Positions 8,805 to 19,120 are shown, counted from the stretch's first letter. The stretch is 64,000 nucleotides of DNA from an uncultured Lachnospiraceae bacterium (GCA_910585465.1 CAJUEW010000009.1:56385-120384), one strand, 5' to 3'. The notes: generated from the sequence alone by a model not told the origin. Made by a program: numbers and translations.

Positions 8805-9488
8805 TTACCTTGTCGGCATTTGAAAGCCCACAAGCGCCTTGTTCAAATAGTCGTTAAAAGGTTTCATGATCCGGAAAATCTCTGCTGCCTTTGCAAGAAA
8901 TGCTTCTGCATCTTTCACTTCTTCATCCTTTAGCGGATATTCCAGATACCAGCTCTTATTTTTTAGATATTCTGCCTGCGGATGTTCTTTCTCATATCCC
9001 GCGGGAACATTCTTTAATGCCGTTCCCTCAACAGTGAAATATTTTTCAAACTCTGGCTTATGGATGATTTTTTCCCATTCCTCGCCATTCTGGACAATAT
9101 AATCCCGTATCATCGTTGTCGCGTCTTTGAACATATCTGCAAACAAACCGCCGCCTAAAAAAGACTGATTGTCCGGTTTTATCATAAGGTAATATCCAAC
9201 AGGGACAGGCAGCTTGCCCTTAGAGGAAATATGAGCACGGAACGCAGGATTATAAGGCGATTTGTCACGGCTGAAACGGGTATCCCTTACCAGCTTAAAG
9301 GTAAGGTCTTTCGGATTGTTATGTAAAATGCTGCTGTCAAACTTTCCGATTTCCAGCATCAAAGCCTGTAATAGTCCTTCAAACTCAGCATTCGCTTTTT
9401 TGTAATCTTCCTTATTCGCATGATACCATTCACGGTTGTTATTCAAACTCAATGCCGATAAATAATCTATCATTACCTGTGTATTCAT
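8805..9488 (-). CDS. DUF2461 family protein
   Basis: 227 residues matching the DUF2461/TIGR02453 pattern: the N-terminal phrase LNNNREWYHANKEDY, the central TFKLVRDTRFSRDKSPYNPAFRAHIS, and a glycine-rich YYLMIKP segment. The family is widespread and cytoplasmic with no established biochemical role. It begins 15 bp after the sigma-factor gene in the same direction, with AAGGAG before the start, so the two form an operon. Confidence 0.85.
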   Translation of the reverse strand: MNTQVMIDYLSALSLNNNREWYHANKEDYKKANAEFEGLLQALMLEIGKFDSSILHNNPKDLTFKLVRDTRFSRDKSPYNPAFRAHISSKGKLPVPVGYYLMIKPDNQSFLGGGLFADMFKDATTMIRDYIVQNGEEWEKIIHKPEFEKYFTVEGTALKNVPAGYEKEHPQAEYLKNKSWYLEYPLKDEEVKDAEAFLAKAAEIFRIMKPFNDYLNKALVGFQMPTR

Positions 9489-9503
9489 AATCTGTCATCT
9501 CCT

Positions 9504-10355
9504 TTACGAATTTTGGATAATGGAAAACTGTGTGGAATCTAAAAATTCCTGTATCAGATGTTTCGTGCGTTCGGGAGATTGGTAGGGCTTACAGAAAGAG
9601 AAATCCTGTGATAAATCGTCAATATCTTCCATAGCATTTTTTACATCAAGCATAGTTTGAATGGAAATTTCCGTGGCTGCTGTATAATCCAGCTGCAGCG
9701 GATTTATCCGATGACTTTGTATCGCATAATTCACTCTGTCTTTACATTTGCATCTGCCGCCGCCATATTCTCCGCAATACTGTCCAAGAAAATCTGCCAT
9801 TTTTCTGCGTATTCGGGAAAGTCGCTGGCGGAATGCCTCTGGGGTCATTTCCAAAATATCCCCTGCAATACGACTGTCAATCTTAAACATCGTACCCAAT
9901 ATGAAAATGCATCTGCTTTCCGTATCAAGACATTGCAGCATCACGTTGGTACAGGACATTTTCAGTTCCTCTGCCAGAACATCCTTTTCAACGTTCTGTG
10001 TTAAATCCGGCACATCCTGTACTTTTCCGTTTTCTATGTCATCCCCGTAATACTCGAAGCTCAGCGGATAGCGGGCAAACATATGCTTTTTGTAGTTTTT
10101 CAGATGATTAGCAGCGATGGAAAATACCCATGTTGTAAATGAGCTGTCGCCTCTAAAAGACGATAGATGAGTAATCATTTTCAGCAGGATGTCCTGTGTG
10201 GCATCCTCTGCATCTGCAAATGTACCGAGCATCCGCAGGGATAAATTGAACACAATGTCCTGCACACCTGCGACAAGCGTTTCAAGGGCCTTTTTATCCC
10301 CTGCTGTGGCTTTGTTGACCAAAGCCTGTAATTCTTCATTCGTTTTTTTCTTCAT
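9504..10355 (-). CDS. Sigma-70-family (ECF-like) RNA polymerase sigma factor
   Basis: 283 residues. Region 2 is clear, with DAEDATQDILLKMITHLSSFRGDSSFTTWVFSIAANHLKNYKK at about residues 45-95. Region 4 follows, with EMTPEAFRQRLSRIRRKM near 180. A Cys-rich stretch and an extra C-terminal region of about 80 residues (from about 200) extend beyond the usual ECF length and may be regulatory. No anti-sigma gene is adjacent. It is co-transcribed with the DUF2461 gene. The start has AGGAGG upstream. Confidence 0.85.
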   Translation of the reverse strand: MKKKTNEELQALVNKATAGDKKALETLVAGVQDIVFNLSLRMLGTFADAEDATQDILLKMITHLSSFRGDSSFTTWVFSIAANHLKNYKKHMFARYPLSFEYYGDDIENGKVQDVPDLTQNVEKDVLAEELKMSCTNVMLQCLDTESRCIFILGTMFKIDSRIAGDILEMTPEAFRQRLSRIRRKMADFLGQYCGEYGGGRCKCKDRVNYAIQSHRINPLQLDYTAATEISIQTMLDVKNAMEDIDDLSQDFSFCKPYQSPERTKHLIQEFLDSTQFSIIQNS

Positions 10356-10593
10356 AGATTTTACCTCCTACCTTAATTAGACAATTCTTCCTTATCTGTG
10401 TGACAAAAAATAATTATTTTTTATTCTGATTCTGCTGCAAATCCTTATATTAGGTATAGTTATGCGAACATGTTGGTTCAAGCATTGTCTATACAGGGCT
10501 AATTAACCTTTTTAACATAAAATTAAAAATGCCTGATAACAAAATAAACCTTCCCCTGTCTATTCTGCTATCAGACACCTCACTTATATCCTT

Positions 10594-11907
10594 TTAATCC
10601 TGCGTTGACAATAACAATATTGCCGTAAACACATCCTTATCCATTTTACAGGAAAGATAGCCCCCGTACTTTTCCGCTATCTTGCTTACACTGCCAATCC
10701 CCAGGCCATGCAGCCCCTTTTCATTTTTCGTTGACAGGAGCATATCCCCATGCATGGCAATTTCCCCTGAATACCCATTCACAATCCTGATAATGCAAAA
10801 CCCTCCGATATCCTGCATGAAAATATGCACTTTCACAAATTTCCGTCCCTGACACTCACTGGCAGCACGCAGTGCATTATCCAGCAAATTTCCCAATAAC
10901 GCTACCAAGTCGATATCCGAGACCATGTCTAATCTTACTCCCGGCTCTACATAGACATCAAACTCGATGTTGCTCTTATCTGCCTGTCCCTTCTTCTCCG
11001 ATAATATCATGTTCAGAACATGGTGGCTGCAGAATATTTCCGTTTCACTGCCCTCTATATGCCCATTCATCTCTTCCACAGCCCTCATAATACTTTTACA
11101 ATCGCCTTGCCTGGCAAAATTATGAATCATAGACAAGTAGTGATTCATATTGTGGATAAACTCGTTATGGCTCCCCTGAACTTCATCCATCTGCGTATAA
11201 TATTTTAGATCTGCCTGTTGCTTTGTGATAAGAAGCTGGTTCTCCGCATTTTGGTACATTTCCTCCGAATACCTGTTAAAAGCATGGAACACAAGAATAT
11301 TTCCAATCAACAGCAGGCTGAAGCACACTGTTATCAGCGCCTTTACATAAACATCCGCCCCAAAATCAAAACCAGAGTAGAAGATTCCAGCCATGATTCC
11401 AAAGCCTGCCACCGGCAGGCACAGATATTCAATAAAGATATGGTTATCCATCTTCCTCTTTGATTTTCCGATAAGCTGTTCCACCAGTACAAAAATAATA
11501 TATGTTAAAAGCTTTAAGGATATTATCTCAAGGTGCACCCCTGACATCAGCATATTCTTTTCATTCGTCTGGTCAAAGATGATTGCAAACAGACATTCGC
11601 TCGCAAATATAATGGAGTTTGCGACTATATAGCATAAAACCCTGCTCCCCGCCTTTCCTGCGAACAAAGCCATCACATAAACCAGAGTTATGACCATGAA
11701 CATAGCAAAGTTCAGTTCCCGTTTCCCCACAAGATTCACCGCATACAGGGTGAACACGGCCCCTGCGTTCATAAGATAAAGATTCTTACGTTCCAGGATC
11801 CAAGACTTCTTTTGAAAAAAGCAATCAAAAAATGTATAAATAAGGTATATCTCGACAATACAGTACACAAGTAAAATATATTTATCTATAAGATTCATAC
11901 CATTCAT
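10594..11907 (-). CDS. GHKL-type sensor histidine kinase (AgrC-like)
   Basis: About 437 residues. The N-terminal half has about six membrane segments. It is followed by a dimerisation helix with the likely phosphoacceptor in FIHNMNHYLS and a GHKL ATPase domain with the N box NLLDNALRAA and the glycine box GLHGLGIGS. This is the AgrC/quorum-type layout that pairs with LytTR regulators. I chose the ATG at 11907, seven bases after a GGAG that lies in the end of the regulator gene. The inducing peptide or ligand is unknown, and no pheromone gene is visible nearby. Confidence 0.85.
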   Translation of the reverse strand: MNGMNLIDKYILLVYCIVEIYLIYTFFDCFFQKKSWILERKNLYLMNAGAVFTLYAVNLVGKRELNFAMFMVITLVYVMALFAGKAGSRVLCYIVANSIIFASECLFAIIFDQTNEKNMLMSGVHLEIISLKLLTYIIFVLVEQLIGKSKRKMDNHIFIEYLCLPVAGFGIMAGIFYSGFDFGADVYVKALITVCFSLLLIGNILVFHAFNRYSEEMYQNAENQLLITKQQADLKYYTQMDEVQGSHNEFIHNMNHYLSMIHNFARQGDCKSIMRAVEEMNGHIEGSETEIFCSHHVLNMILSEKKGQADKSNIEFDVYVEPGVRLDMVSDIDLVALLGNLLDNALRAASECQGRKFVKVHIFMQDIGGFCIIRIVNGYSGEIAMHGDMLLSTKNEKGLHGLGIGSVSKIAEKYGGYLSCKMDKDVFTAILLLSTQD

Positions 11908-11911
11908 AGCA

Positions 11912-12661
11912 TTACTCCATATACTTACGGCTGACCCACTCCGCAAAGGAATTTCGGAATTCTTTCAGCCTGGAACGGGAAATAGTCAGGATTGTACCAT
12001 CCTTCAATTTCATTTCCCCATCCGAACACATCTTAACCACATACCTCAAGTTTACAATATAACTATTATGCGCGTATGCAAACCCAAAGGAATGCAAAAT
12101 CTCAAACAATTCGCCCAGCTTCTGCCTTGTAGTCAACTTATTTTCAAAAGAATACTCTATCTGATCCTCGTTGACATGAATCCTGCTCCCATGCTTTGTA
12201 TTCTCAATATATAAAATATCGTCTGGGACGAGAGCCACACTGTTATGGTAATAATTTCCGATAATACGGGGAACCACCTGATTTTCTTTGATCTGCCTGA
12301 CTACTGCGCACATCTCCAAAATCATCCGTTCCTCAGAATAACTCTTAAGCAGATACCGAAACGGTGTCGCTTTAAACGATTCATCTGTGGGCATACGCAC
12401 GCCGGAACAGAATACGAGAATGCTTTTCGGGAAAAACTCCCGGAACCTTGCTGCCGTTTCATGGCCATCCAAATTTTCCATCTGCATATCCAGAATCAGC
12501 AGATCGCATCTCTTCTTGTTCCGGATACCCTGCACGAGCTCTTCACCTGAATAATATTCACTAAACTGAATCTCGCCCTTATCAATTCCGCTCTTTACGA
12601 TAACTCCTTTTACATAATCGACAAACTCTCTGTCATCATCACAAATTATAATATTATACAT
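11912..12661 (-). CDS. LytTR-family response regulator (AgrA-like)
   Basis: 249 residues. The receiver has CDDD at residues 7-10 and phosphoacceptor Asp58 (LLILDMQ). A C-terminal LytTR DNA-binding domain (about 135-245) includes the family phrases YIENTKHGSRIHV and FAYAHNSYIVNLRYV. It is the first gene of a two-gene unit with the GHKL kinase, which starts a few bases after its stop codon. Targets are unknown. Confidence 0.9.
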   Translation of the reverse strand: MYNIIICDDDREFVDYVKGVIVKSGIDKGEIQFSEYYSGEELVQGIRNKKRCDLLILDMQMENLDGHETAARFREFFPKSILVFCSGVRMPTDESFKATPFRYLLKSYSEERMILEMCAVVRQIKENQVVPRIIGNYYHNSVALVPDDILYIENTKHGSRIHVNEDQIEYSFENKLTTRQKLGELFEILHSFGFAYAHNSYIVNLRYVVKMCSDGEMKLKDGTILTISRSRLKEFRNSFAEWVSRKYME

Positions 12662-12708
12662 AATTCCCCTACAGTTCCTTACTGAACATCAGAGAGCTAT
12701 TCTCCTAT

Positions 12709-13602
12709 CTATACACTTTCACTTCCAAGTCTCTCTAATAATTCCATATATTTATTCTGGTAGGAATCTACCTTCTCCTGCATTTTTTCTTTTAGTTTTT
12801 CAATTTCCTCTGCATGCTGCTGTTTTAACTTAAGCTGTTCCCTCTCTCCCGATAGGGCTGCTTCTGCCAATCTGCTTTCCATCACGGCAATTTCTTTTTT
12901 GTGCTCCTCTTCCTGTTCCATAAGCGCACGCTTCTTCTCCAGCTCCAATTCTTTTTGTGAACGTTCTTTCTCTTTTGTTATATTCTCAATGCGTTTTTGA
13001 AGTTCTGCATTTGAAGCTGCAAGCTCATCTTTTTCTGCCAATATGCTTTCCGCCTTCCGGACAGCCGATTCCATACTGGCATTTCTATTCCGCAATTCAC
13101 CGCAAGATTCGTTCAATGTCTGGTTTAATGCATCCTTATCAGCCAGTTTGCTCCGGAAATCCTCCTGCTGCTCAATATTCTTTGCTTCCTGCTCATGGAT
13201 TCTTTTTAAAAGCTCTTCATTTTCTTTCCGCAACGCTGAGATCCTTTTATAATTTTCGTCCTTCATTTCTTCCATCGTCCGGTTTTTTACCTGCAGATCC
13301 GAGATGGTCTCGTCTTTTGACCGGAGAAGGATCTCATACTCCGCCCGGACCGTTTCTTTCATATTATGCTTGCCTTCTACTGCATCCATATACATCCGGT
13401 TCAGAATGCTCGCATAATTCTCAAATTGTTCCAGATTTTCCCTGTCATCTACCAGGACTACCTTCGCCTTTTGAAGCGAATACGCTTCTATCATCCGGGC
13501 AAATGCCGCCTGCTGTCCTTCCCCGATCTCTTCCGTAATCTGCCGTATCCTCTCGGCGGTCTCTTCGTCTATCCGGTACGATTTAGGTTTAGTCTCTGCC
13601 AT
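12709..13602 (-). CDS. Ribbon-helix-helix-like protein with long coiled coil
   Basis: About 297 residues. The first 45 (SYRIDEETAERIRQITEEIGEG and onward) resemble a ribbon-helix-helix DNA-binding segment. From about residue 70 to the end it is almost continuous heptad coiled coil rich in Glu, Lys and Gln. The layout recalls KfrA- or TraY-like plasmid proteins. Start 13602 has GGAGGAG upstream; an in-frame Met at 13662 is not supported. It is divergent from the transfer genes at 13974, with a perfect inverted repeat at 13686-13723 between them. It probably binds that operator and organises or represses the backbone; this is inference. Confidence 0.7.
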   Translation of the reverse strand: MAETKPKSYRIDEETAERIRQITEEIGEGQQAAFARMIEAYSLQKAKVVLVDDRENLEQFENYASILNRMYMDAVEGKHNMKETVRAEYEILLRSKDETISDLQVKNRTMEEMKDENYKRISALRKENEELLKRIHEQEAKNIEQQEDFRSKLADKDALNQTLNESCGELRNRNASMESAVRKAESILAEKDELAASNAELQKRIENITKEKERSQKELELEKKRALMEQEEEHKKEIAVMESRLAEAALSGEREQLKLKQQHAEEIEKLKEKMQEKVDSYQNKYMELLERLGSESV

Positions 13603-13685
13603 GTTACTCTCCTCCGTTATTCTCTTTAATCTGATTGTAACACGTGAATTCTGATAACACAAGTTTAATAATGTTCACGTTTTTT

Positions 13686-13723
13686 ATACTTATGTATTAC
13701 AATACAACGTAATACATAAGTAT
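13686..13723. promoter_or_regulatory. Perfect 15-bp inverted repeat, candidate operator
   Basis: ATACTTATGTATTAC (13686-13700) and GTAATACATAAGTAT (13709-13723) are exact inverted copies around an 8-base spacer. The core heptamer GTATTAC/GTAATAC occurs here three times (13694, 13709, 13720) and again at 13813. The site lies between the divergent RHH/coiled-coil gene and the transfer genes, the usual place for an autoregulated operator. The same heptamers recur at 63627-63670. Confidence 0.6.
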
Positions 13724-13973
13724 TACACTTTGTTTTCTTTTTTAGCTATGAAAAATTAGTATTTTATCCATATTTTTTACAAATGAATAATACACTATAC
13801 CGCAGTACATATGTAATACTAATTCTTTATTATAGCACTTGCCAGCATCCTTATTTACTGTTATACTTAAAATACTTTTTTAGTTTATTTCCTTTCGGAA
13901 ACATCTGGTTACCAATTCCTGGAGACAGGTTTCCTGATTTCCTCAAAACCATTTTTAATCGAAAGGAGAAATT

Positions 13974-15536
13974 ATGCAATCCAAGACATATTTTGAGAAG
14001 AGCCTGTGTGAGAGCGCCGGGCTCTTTTCTTTGCGCAAAAAACAGATGGATCTTTTCCTTCTGTCCCAAGCAGGCATGATAACCTACCAGCAGCTGGCTT
14101 ACTGCCGCCTGCACGGAAAAACTGAAGCTGCAGGGAGGCTTTCCCTTAAGGCATTGGAGAATGACAATCTTGTCCAGGCAAAAAGGCTGCCGAACCAGTA
14201 CCTATCAAAATATTATTTCCTTACGCCAAAGGGGCGCGCCCTGTTAAGGTCTCTCTTCCCTGCCGCCCTTCTGGATTATCTGCAGATAACCTTAGAGAGA
14301 CGACTGCCAACCGGCACACAGCAAATTTACCATCGTATACGGACAAATGATTTTTATTTTGCCTACGTCGCTTCCCCCAATAGCCGCCCAGTCCCCTGGA
14401 TTCCGGAGCAGCGGCTCCTACCCTCCAGCATCCCCGGCAAAGATGCCCCGCCAAGATGTGACGGGCTCCTCCTTACCGCTCACACAAAATACTATATTGA
14501 ACAGGATAATAATACACAATCCGAAAGCATCCTTCATCAGAAATTGCGGCATTATCAACAGGCTGGCATCCTTGGCGAAAAATCATCTGGAAACATTCTG
14601 GTCTTTTGCCTCGCTTTTCCCCGTAAGTGTGCTCCCGCAGCCAAACCTTCTTTTTCCCTGTATCGTGTGCTTTTGCATTTTTCAAAAATATGGTCTCTTT
14701 TTGAGGAAGATGCCAAAATACCACTGGATTACCAGCAATTCCTCCAAGTGCTGGAAACTTCGTCAATAAAGAAAACTATTTCCGCAAATGAAATGCAAAT
14801 TTTCCAAACCCTGCACAGCCGCTATCCGGAAATGGATACTCTTGCAGATGTCCACTCCCTGAAAAAAATGTATCTGAACGATACAAGCTATTCTGATATG
14901 CAGGATAAAGAAACGGATACACTGTTCCAGAAACGGATACATACTCATTTCCAACATATATACAGTGCAAATCCTTCCCTCATCGCTCACGCTTTGAACG
15001 GGAATCCGATTTTCGCTGTCCCCAGCCACAGGCTCCCCCTTTACCAGCCCTATATCATGCCTTTTGAATATGGCTTTGCAAAGCAGCTCTTAAAATGCCT
15101 GCTTTACAATGGACTAAACACGGACGGCTGGGAATATCAGCGCCCTCTGCGGGTTTCGAACTGCGGACAGAGAACCTATTGCTTCTGTCATGGTTTTTTT
15201 CACAAGGAATATGGATGCATTGCCTGCGAACACCTTACTATAGATTTAAGCTCCAGAATCCGGGTACAGAACTATCTCCAGACAGGAGCCGAGTCCGGGT
15301 GTCCGGTTTTTCTTCTTCTATTTGCATCCGACCAGGATATTTCAGATATAAACACAAACCAAAAAGTTTTTTATAGAAATACCATACTCCTGCAGATAGA
15401 TTGCAGCCAGTCCCTTTATCTTAATCCGCCGCCAGATATTTTTCTGGCTGACGGCAGCAAGCACCCCGTTATGTTTGAATGTGACGAATTCTACGGTCAG
15501 ATCCGGTTCGTTACCAGAAAGGAGACGCTTATATGA
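13974..15536 (+). CDS. Replication-relaxation family protein
   Basis: 520 residues. An N-terminal winged helix (about 20-95, ending in KYYFLTPKGRALL) is followed by the family core CDGLLLTAHTKYYIEQD and KLRHYQQ (about 160-200). This is the pattern of Replic_Relax proteins found beside mobilisation genes on Gram-positive plasmids. A long unassigned C-terminal half follows. It probably acts at the transfer or replication origin as a DNA-binding factor. The start has AAAGGAG, and its stop overlaps the start of the coupling-protein gene, so the two are coupled. Confidence 0.7.
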   Translation: MQSKTYFEKSLCESAGLFSLRKKQMDLFLLSQAGMITYQQLAYCRLHGKTEAAGRLSLKALENDNLVQAKRLPNQYLSKYYFLTPKGRALLRSLFPAALLDYLQITLERRLPTGTQQIYHRIRTNDFYFAYVASPNSRPVPWIPEQRLLPSSIPGKDAPPRCDGLLLTAHTKYYIEQDNNTQSESILHQKLRHYQQAGILGEKSSGNILVFCLAFPRKCAPAAKPSFSLYRVLLHFSKIWSLFEEDAKIPLDYQQFLQVLETSSIKKTISANEMQIFQTLHSRYPEMDTLADVHSLKKMYLNDTSYSDMQDKETDTLFQKRIHTHFQHIYSANPSLIAHALNGNPIFAVPSHRLPLYQPYIMPFEYGFAKQLLKCLLYNGLNTDGWEYQRPLRVSNCGQRTYCFCHGFFHKEYGCIACEHLTIDLSSRIRVQNYLQTGAESGCPVFLLLFASDQDISDINTNQKVFYRNTILLQIDCSQSLYLNPPPDIFLADGSKHPVMFECDEFYGQIRFVTRKETLI

Positions 15537-17881
15537 TCAAAACAAACTGTTCTTTTCCAGCGATTGCCTATATCCTGCTCTTCTGCCATCTGATCGTATA
15601 CAGCCTTTGGTTCGTCTACGCACTGTATCGGATTGACTATTCGCTGATTCCCCATAGCTTCGCTTACCACCTTTGCGCCCTGACGCTCCCGATACTCCTT
15701 TGGTTCCTTTCTACCATCTCAAAAGTATTTAACTACCACCGCTTTAAGCTCACTGCTTATATTGCGACCCTGTACTGCGAAGCACTCATAATTATTTCAA
15801 TCGTGTTCCAACTTTTATCACGATTGTTCCTACCTTTTATACTGGCAATAAAAACAGATGAAATCTTTACAAAGGGCATGGTTATTTTCCTTGCCCGCCT
15901 GGTTACAGAGTTTCCTCTCCTGCCGCTTTTTTATTTACTGATGAAATCATTCCTTCGGCCAATCAGGGATGCAAAAAGCCGCAACGTCATTCTATGTTTT
16001 AAGCTAACACATTATCTGCACACCGGAAGTAAAAAAAGAAGCATCCAATACCCTTTGTCTATTGCCAGGGATATCCGCAGCGGAAAAAATATTACCATAT
16101 CAGAGACAGACCGTTTTCTACATACTTTAGTAGACGGAACCAGCGGAACCGGAAAAACATCTTCCACAATTCTGCCTGCAATCCGTGATGATCTAAATAT
16201 GCGCTGTCAGGCAGAGCAGGAGCAAATAAAGGCTATGCACAAGCTTGTGCAAGACGGCCTATATGCTTATACAGGCTCTTTCTCACATTTTTCCTTATCC
16301 GATTTTCTCCCTGTCAAAGGAGTAATGCCGGATAAGAGCAGCGAAACTAAGACTCGTGCCCGCGTCACCCCCGAATCTCTCCGCATGCAATATCCTGTCT
16401 GCGGAATTACGGTCCTGGCACCAGAGGACTCACTGACAGATGATGTGTGCAGGCTGTGCGAAGCACGTCAGATTCCTTATCACAGAATTGACGCAACGCA
16501 TACACCCGAAGGTACACTCAAATCAAACTGGATCGGCATGAATCCCTTTTTTATATCTCGTTCTTTAAGCGGTGATGCCTTTCATCAGGCTATTGTAAAA
16601 AAAGCTGTTATCTTTTCAGATGTCATGCAAGTGATTACTGATCTCAAGGGGAAGGCGGATTCCTATTTTACCGGTCTCAACAGACAGATGCTTGCAAACC
16701 TGGCAATCCTTGTTATGAACACCGTTCCTGTTCTCTATAAGCGCCAGGCCACCCCTGCCGACCTACAACTGCTCATCAACAATTTTGACCTCTTGCCGCC
16801 TTATGTAAGCAAGCTGGACGAACTTGACAGGGAGAAAAAACGTTATTCCTTTATTTCCCAATATATCCGGGAAGATCTTCTTGGCAAGGGCCGTCCAAAG
16901 ATGGAGGATCAGAGCAGAGGCACAAGGAATATCATCAATGAATTTTTATTGATGCCCGGAAGCAAAGAAGTCTATTGTGCACAAGTCTCCATTGACTTTG
17001 ACCAGATCCTTGAAAACGGGGAAATTACAGTCTGTAATTATGACCTTGCTTCCGGTGACAGCAATGCAATTGCATTTGGCCTGTTTTTTCTGCTTTCATT
17101 TAATAACGCAGTATTATCCCGCCCAGGAACGGAAAAGACAAGAATTCCTCACTTTTTTTATGTTGACGAACTTCCTGTATTGATTCATAGTTCTTTAGAG
17201 AAAAACTTTTCCTTATTCAGGAAATTCCGGGTCGCAATGTTCTGCGCAATCCAGACATTAGATCAGTTTGAAAAAAATGAGATTACGAAATATCTGAAAG
17301 GCGTGATCTTGGGCTGCGCACACATTTTTGTATTCGGCCGGTCTTCCCTGTCAGATATGGAAGTATTTTCTGCAATGGCCGGAATTCATGACGAGGTGGA
17401 GGAACAGTCAACTGTTTCTGAGACCGCCCTGTCTGCAGATTCCCCCGCTCTCTCCTATTCTTCAAGGGAAACATTTACGCAGAAGAACCTGGTGGAGGAA
17501 ACAGATATACGAATGAAGGAATTCCAGGAAATCACGCTTTTCACAACCCAGAATGGCCGCCCGCTTCCACCATTGCATGCAAGAGTCGAGTTTTTAAGAC
17601 CCGCCGATTGGAAATCTTCCAAAAATTATCCTCTTACCGCAGAGATTTTTAGGCCATATGCTACAACCCATTCTGCCCCTTACACGCCATCTGCAGATAG
17701 AGACGGCCATATTGCGCTTCAGTCTGCAGAACATATTTCAGAATACCACTGCCATGCTTTTGAACCGCTTGAAGAGAGCAACAGCACATTGCCAAAGGAA
17801 TTCTCCCGCGATATTGGACAACCAAGGGATTCCCAGACATCCTTGCCCGCCGGGAGTGAGTCTTTGGATGATTTGTTCTGA
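15533..17881 (+). CDS. VirD4/TraG-type conjugative coupling protein
   Basis: 782 residues. N-terminal membrane segments fall at about 8-30, 40-65, 75-105 and 120-145. The P-loop DGTSGTGKTSST is near residue 200. A conserved aspartate/glutamate motif is seen in FYVDELPVL (Walker B), followed by AIQTLDQF. Coupling proteins link the relaxase-DNA complex to the type IV secretion channel and hydrolyse ATP. The C-terminal 90 residues are low-complexity and acidic, a likely substrate-recognition tail. No relaxase lies next to it in this window, which is unusual for such a gene. Confidence 0.9.
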   Translation: MIKTNCSFPAIAYILLFCHLIVYSLWFVYALYRIDYSLIPHSFAYHLCALTLPILLWFLSTISKVFNYHRFKLTAYIATLYCEALIIISIVFQLLSRLFLPFILAIKTDEIFTKGMVIFLARLVTEFPLLPLFYLLMKSFLRPIRDAKSRNVILCFKLTHYLHTGSKKRSIQYPLSIARDIRSGKNITISETDRFLHTLVDGTSGTGKTSSTILPAIRDDLNMRCQAEQEQIKAMHKLVQDGLYAYTGSFSHFSLSDFLPVKGVMPDKSSETKTRARVTPESLRMQYPVCGITVLAPEDSLTDDVCRLCEARQIPYHRIDATHTPEGTLKSNWIGMNPFFISRSLSGDAFHQAIVKKAVIFSDVMQVITDLKGKADSYFTGLNRQMLANLAILVMNTVPVLYKRQATPADLQLLINNFDLLPPYVSKLDELDREKKRYSFISQYIREDLLGKGRPKMEDQSRGTRNIINEFLLMPGSKEVYCAQVSIDFDQILENGEITVCNYDLASGDSNAIAFGLFFLLSFNNAVLSRPGTEKTRIPHFFYVDELPVLIHSSLEKNFSLFRKFRVAMFCAIQTLDQFEKNEITKYLKGVILGCAHIFVFGRSSLSDMEVFSAMAGIHDEVEEQSTVSETALSADSPALSYSSRETFTQKNLVEETDIRMKEFQEITLFTTQNGRPLPPLHARVEFLRPADWKSSKNYPLTAEIFRPYATTHSAPYTPSADRDGHIALQSAEHISEYHCHAFEPLEESNSTLPKEFSRDIGQPRDSQTSLPAGSESLDDLF

Positions 17882-17906
17882 CCACAATACACCATAGGAG
17901 GATATT

Positions 17907-18899
17907 ATGACAGTCCAAAAACAAAGCAATCTTGATATCCAGGTCTTTATGAAGCCCAGTCCATTCCATTTCCAAGAAGGATATCAAATACGGGTTGAAA
18001 ACAAAAATAAAAACTGCTCACATTATGAAATAGATACTCTTACATTAAAGGGATTGCTAAATCCTATTGACTTTGAAATCCTGAAATTACTCGGAACCTA
18101 CTGCTATGTCAACACCCATAACCTGTCCTTTGCATTAAACCAAATCCTTCCCGAGAATTACCGGAAGTCAGATTATAAAAGGAATTTTAAAAAGCTGGTA
18201 ACCGCTGGGCTTCTCCTTAAGCATTCCATCTCTATGCAAACTAACGACGAATGTCCTGCTTTCCAGTTTGTTTCTCCTTTGCGATTTTACTCTTTATCTC
18301 CCGGAGCGCGCAGTTATATTTCTACCCTTATGGAAATTCCATATGCCCCCGGCCGGGCATTGCCGGCTTATCGAATTATTGAACTCTTGGCAGTTTCACA
18401 GCTACTGATCCATTTTCAGGCATTCTATGGAGATTCTGTAAGGAAAATACTTTTTAATCTGCATAAACAGATTGGCGCTCACTCATTCCTTCTGGATGCC
18501 TATATCCGATATGCACCTGACCCGGACGGCCATTCACCTGCTATTCATCTGTTTCTTTTATGCGGAAGAGACTACGGAGATAATTATGCTGATATAATCC
18601 TTCGCAGCCGCCTGCTATTCCGTTGGCTTAATCAACATAAAGAGGAATACCCACATCATATGATTTTACTTCTGTTAGAAAACATCTCCGATATTCCTCC
18701 TGTTTATTTTCAGCTTTGCAGACCATATATGCCAGATAAAACATGTATTTCAGAATCATTATATCCTCTTTACTTCACTCTGGATACAAATGTATTTGCT
18801 CAGCCGCTATTTGATGTGTTATACCAATGTGAAATTGAAGAAGATTCCGGCAAATGCAAAATCAGCAGGATTTCTCTAAAACTATCCGGCAAATCATAA
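17907..18899 (+). CDS. Winged-helix protein, possibly replication-relaxation-like
   Basis: 330 residues. Residues about 45-135 look like a winged helix (ILKLLGTYCYVNTHNLSFAL, RNFKKLVTAGLLLKH, then FYSLSPGARSYI), the same layout as the N-terminus of the protein encoded at 13974. The rest is not recognised. It starts 25 bp after the coupling protein with AGGAGG and completes that operon. Palindrome sites follow right after its stop codon. Confidence 0.55.
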   Translation: MTVQKQSNLDIQVFMKPSPFHFQEGYQIRVENKNKNCSHYEIDTLTLKGLLNPIDFEILKLLGTYCYVNTHNLSFALNQILPENYRKSDYKRNFKKLVTAGLLLKHSISMQTNDECPAFQFVSPLRFYSLSPGARSYISTLMEIPYAPGRALPAYRIIELLAVSQLLIHFQAFYGDSVRKILFNLHKQIGAHSFLLDAYIRYAPDPDGHSPAIHLFLLCGRDYGDNYADIILRSRLLFRWLNQHKEEYPHHMILLLLENISDIPPVYFQLCRPYMPDKTCISESLYPLYFTLDTNVFAQPLFDVLYQCEIEEDSGKCKISRISLKLSGKS

Positions 18900-18908
18900 A
18901 CCAGAGAA

Positions 18909-18921
18909 CCTAACCGTTAGG
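18909..18921. repeat. parS-like palindrome, site 1
   Basis: CCTAACCGTTAGG: arms CCTAAC/GTTAGG around a central C, in the context AACCTAACCGTTAGGGT. It is ten bases past the stop codon of the winged-helix gene. Confidence 0.6.
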
Positions 18922-18967
18922 GTGATATAGGCATCTATATTACTTTTATTATAGATAAAATAAAAAA

Positions 18968-18980
18968 CCTAACTGTTAGG
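18968..18980. repeat. parS-like palindrome, site 2
   Basis: CCTAACTGTTAGG, the same arms with a central T and full outer AA/TT flanks. It lies 59 bp from site 1; between the two is an AT-rich segment with a weak stem. Confidence 0.6.
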
Positions 18981-19120
18981 TTCTCATTCCAAATCTATTT
19001 TGTACTTTTTATAGAAAATCCGTCTCATTTTTTTGTACACTTACGCTTTGAATCTTTTCTTCCTAAATACGTATTAGTATTATGATATAATCTTCAAAAA
19101 TTATTTTTTGCTTTTTGCCA

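Noticed and set aside
12957..13538. Rightward 193-codon ORF opposite the coiled-coil gene
   Set aside because: Shadow of a well-supported leftward gene with a strong ribosome-binding site.
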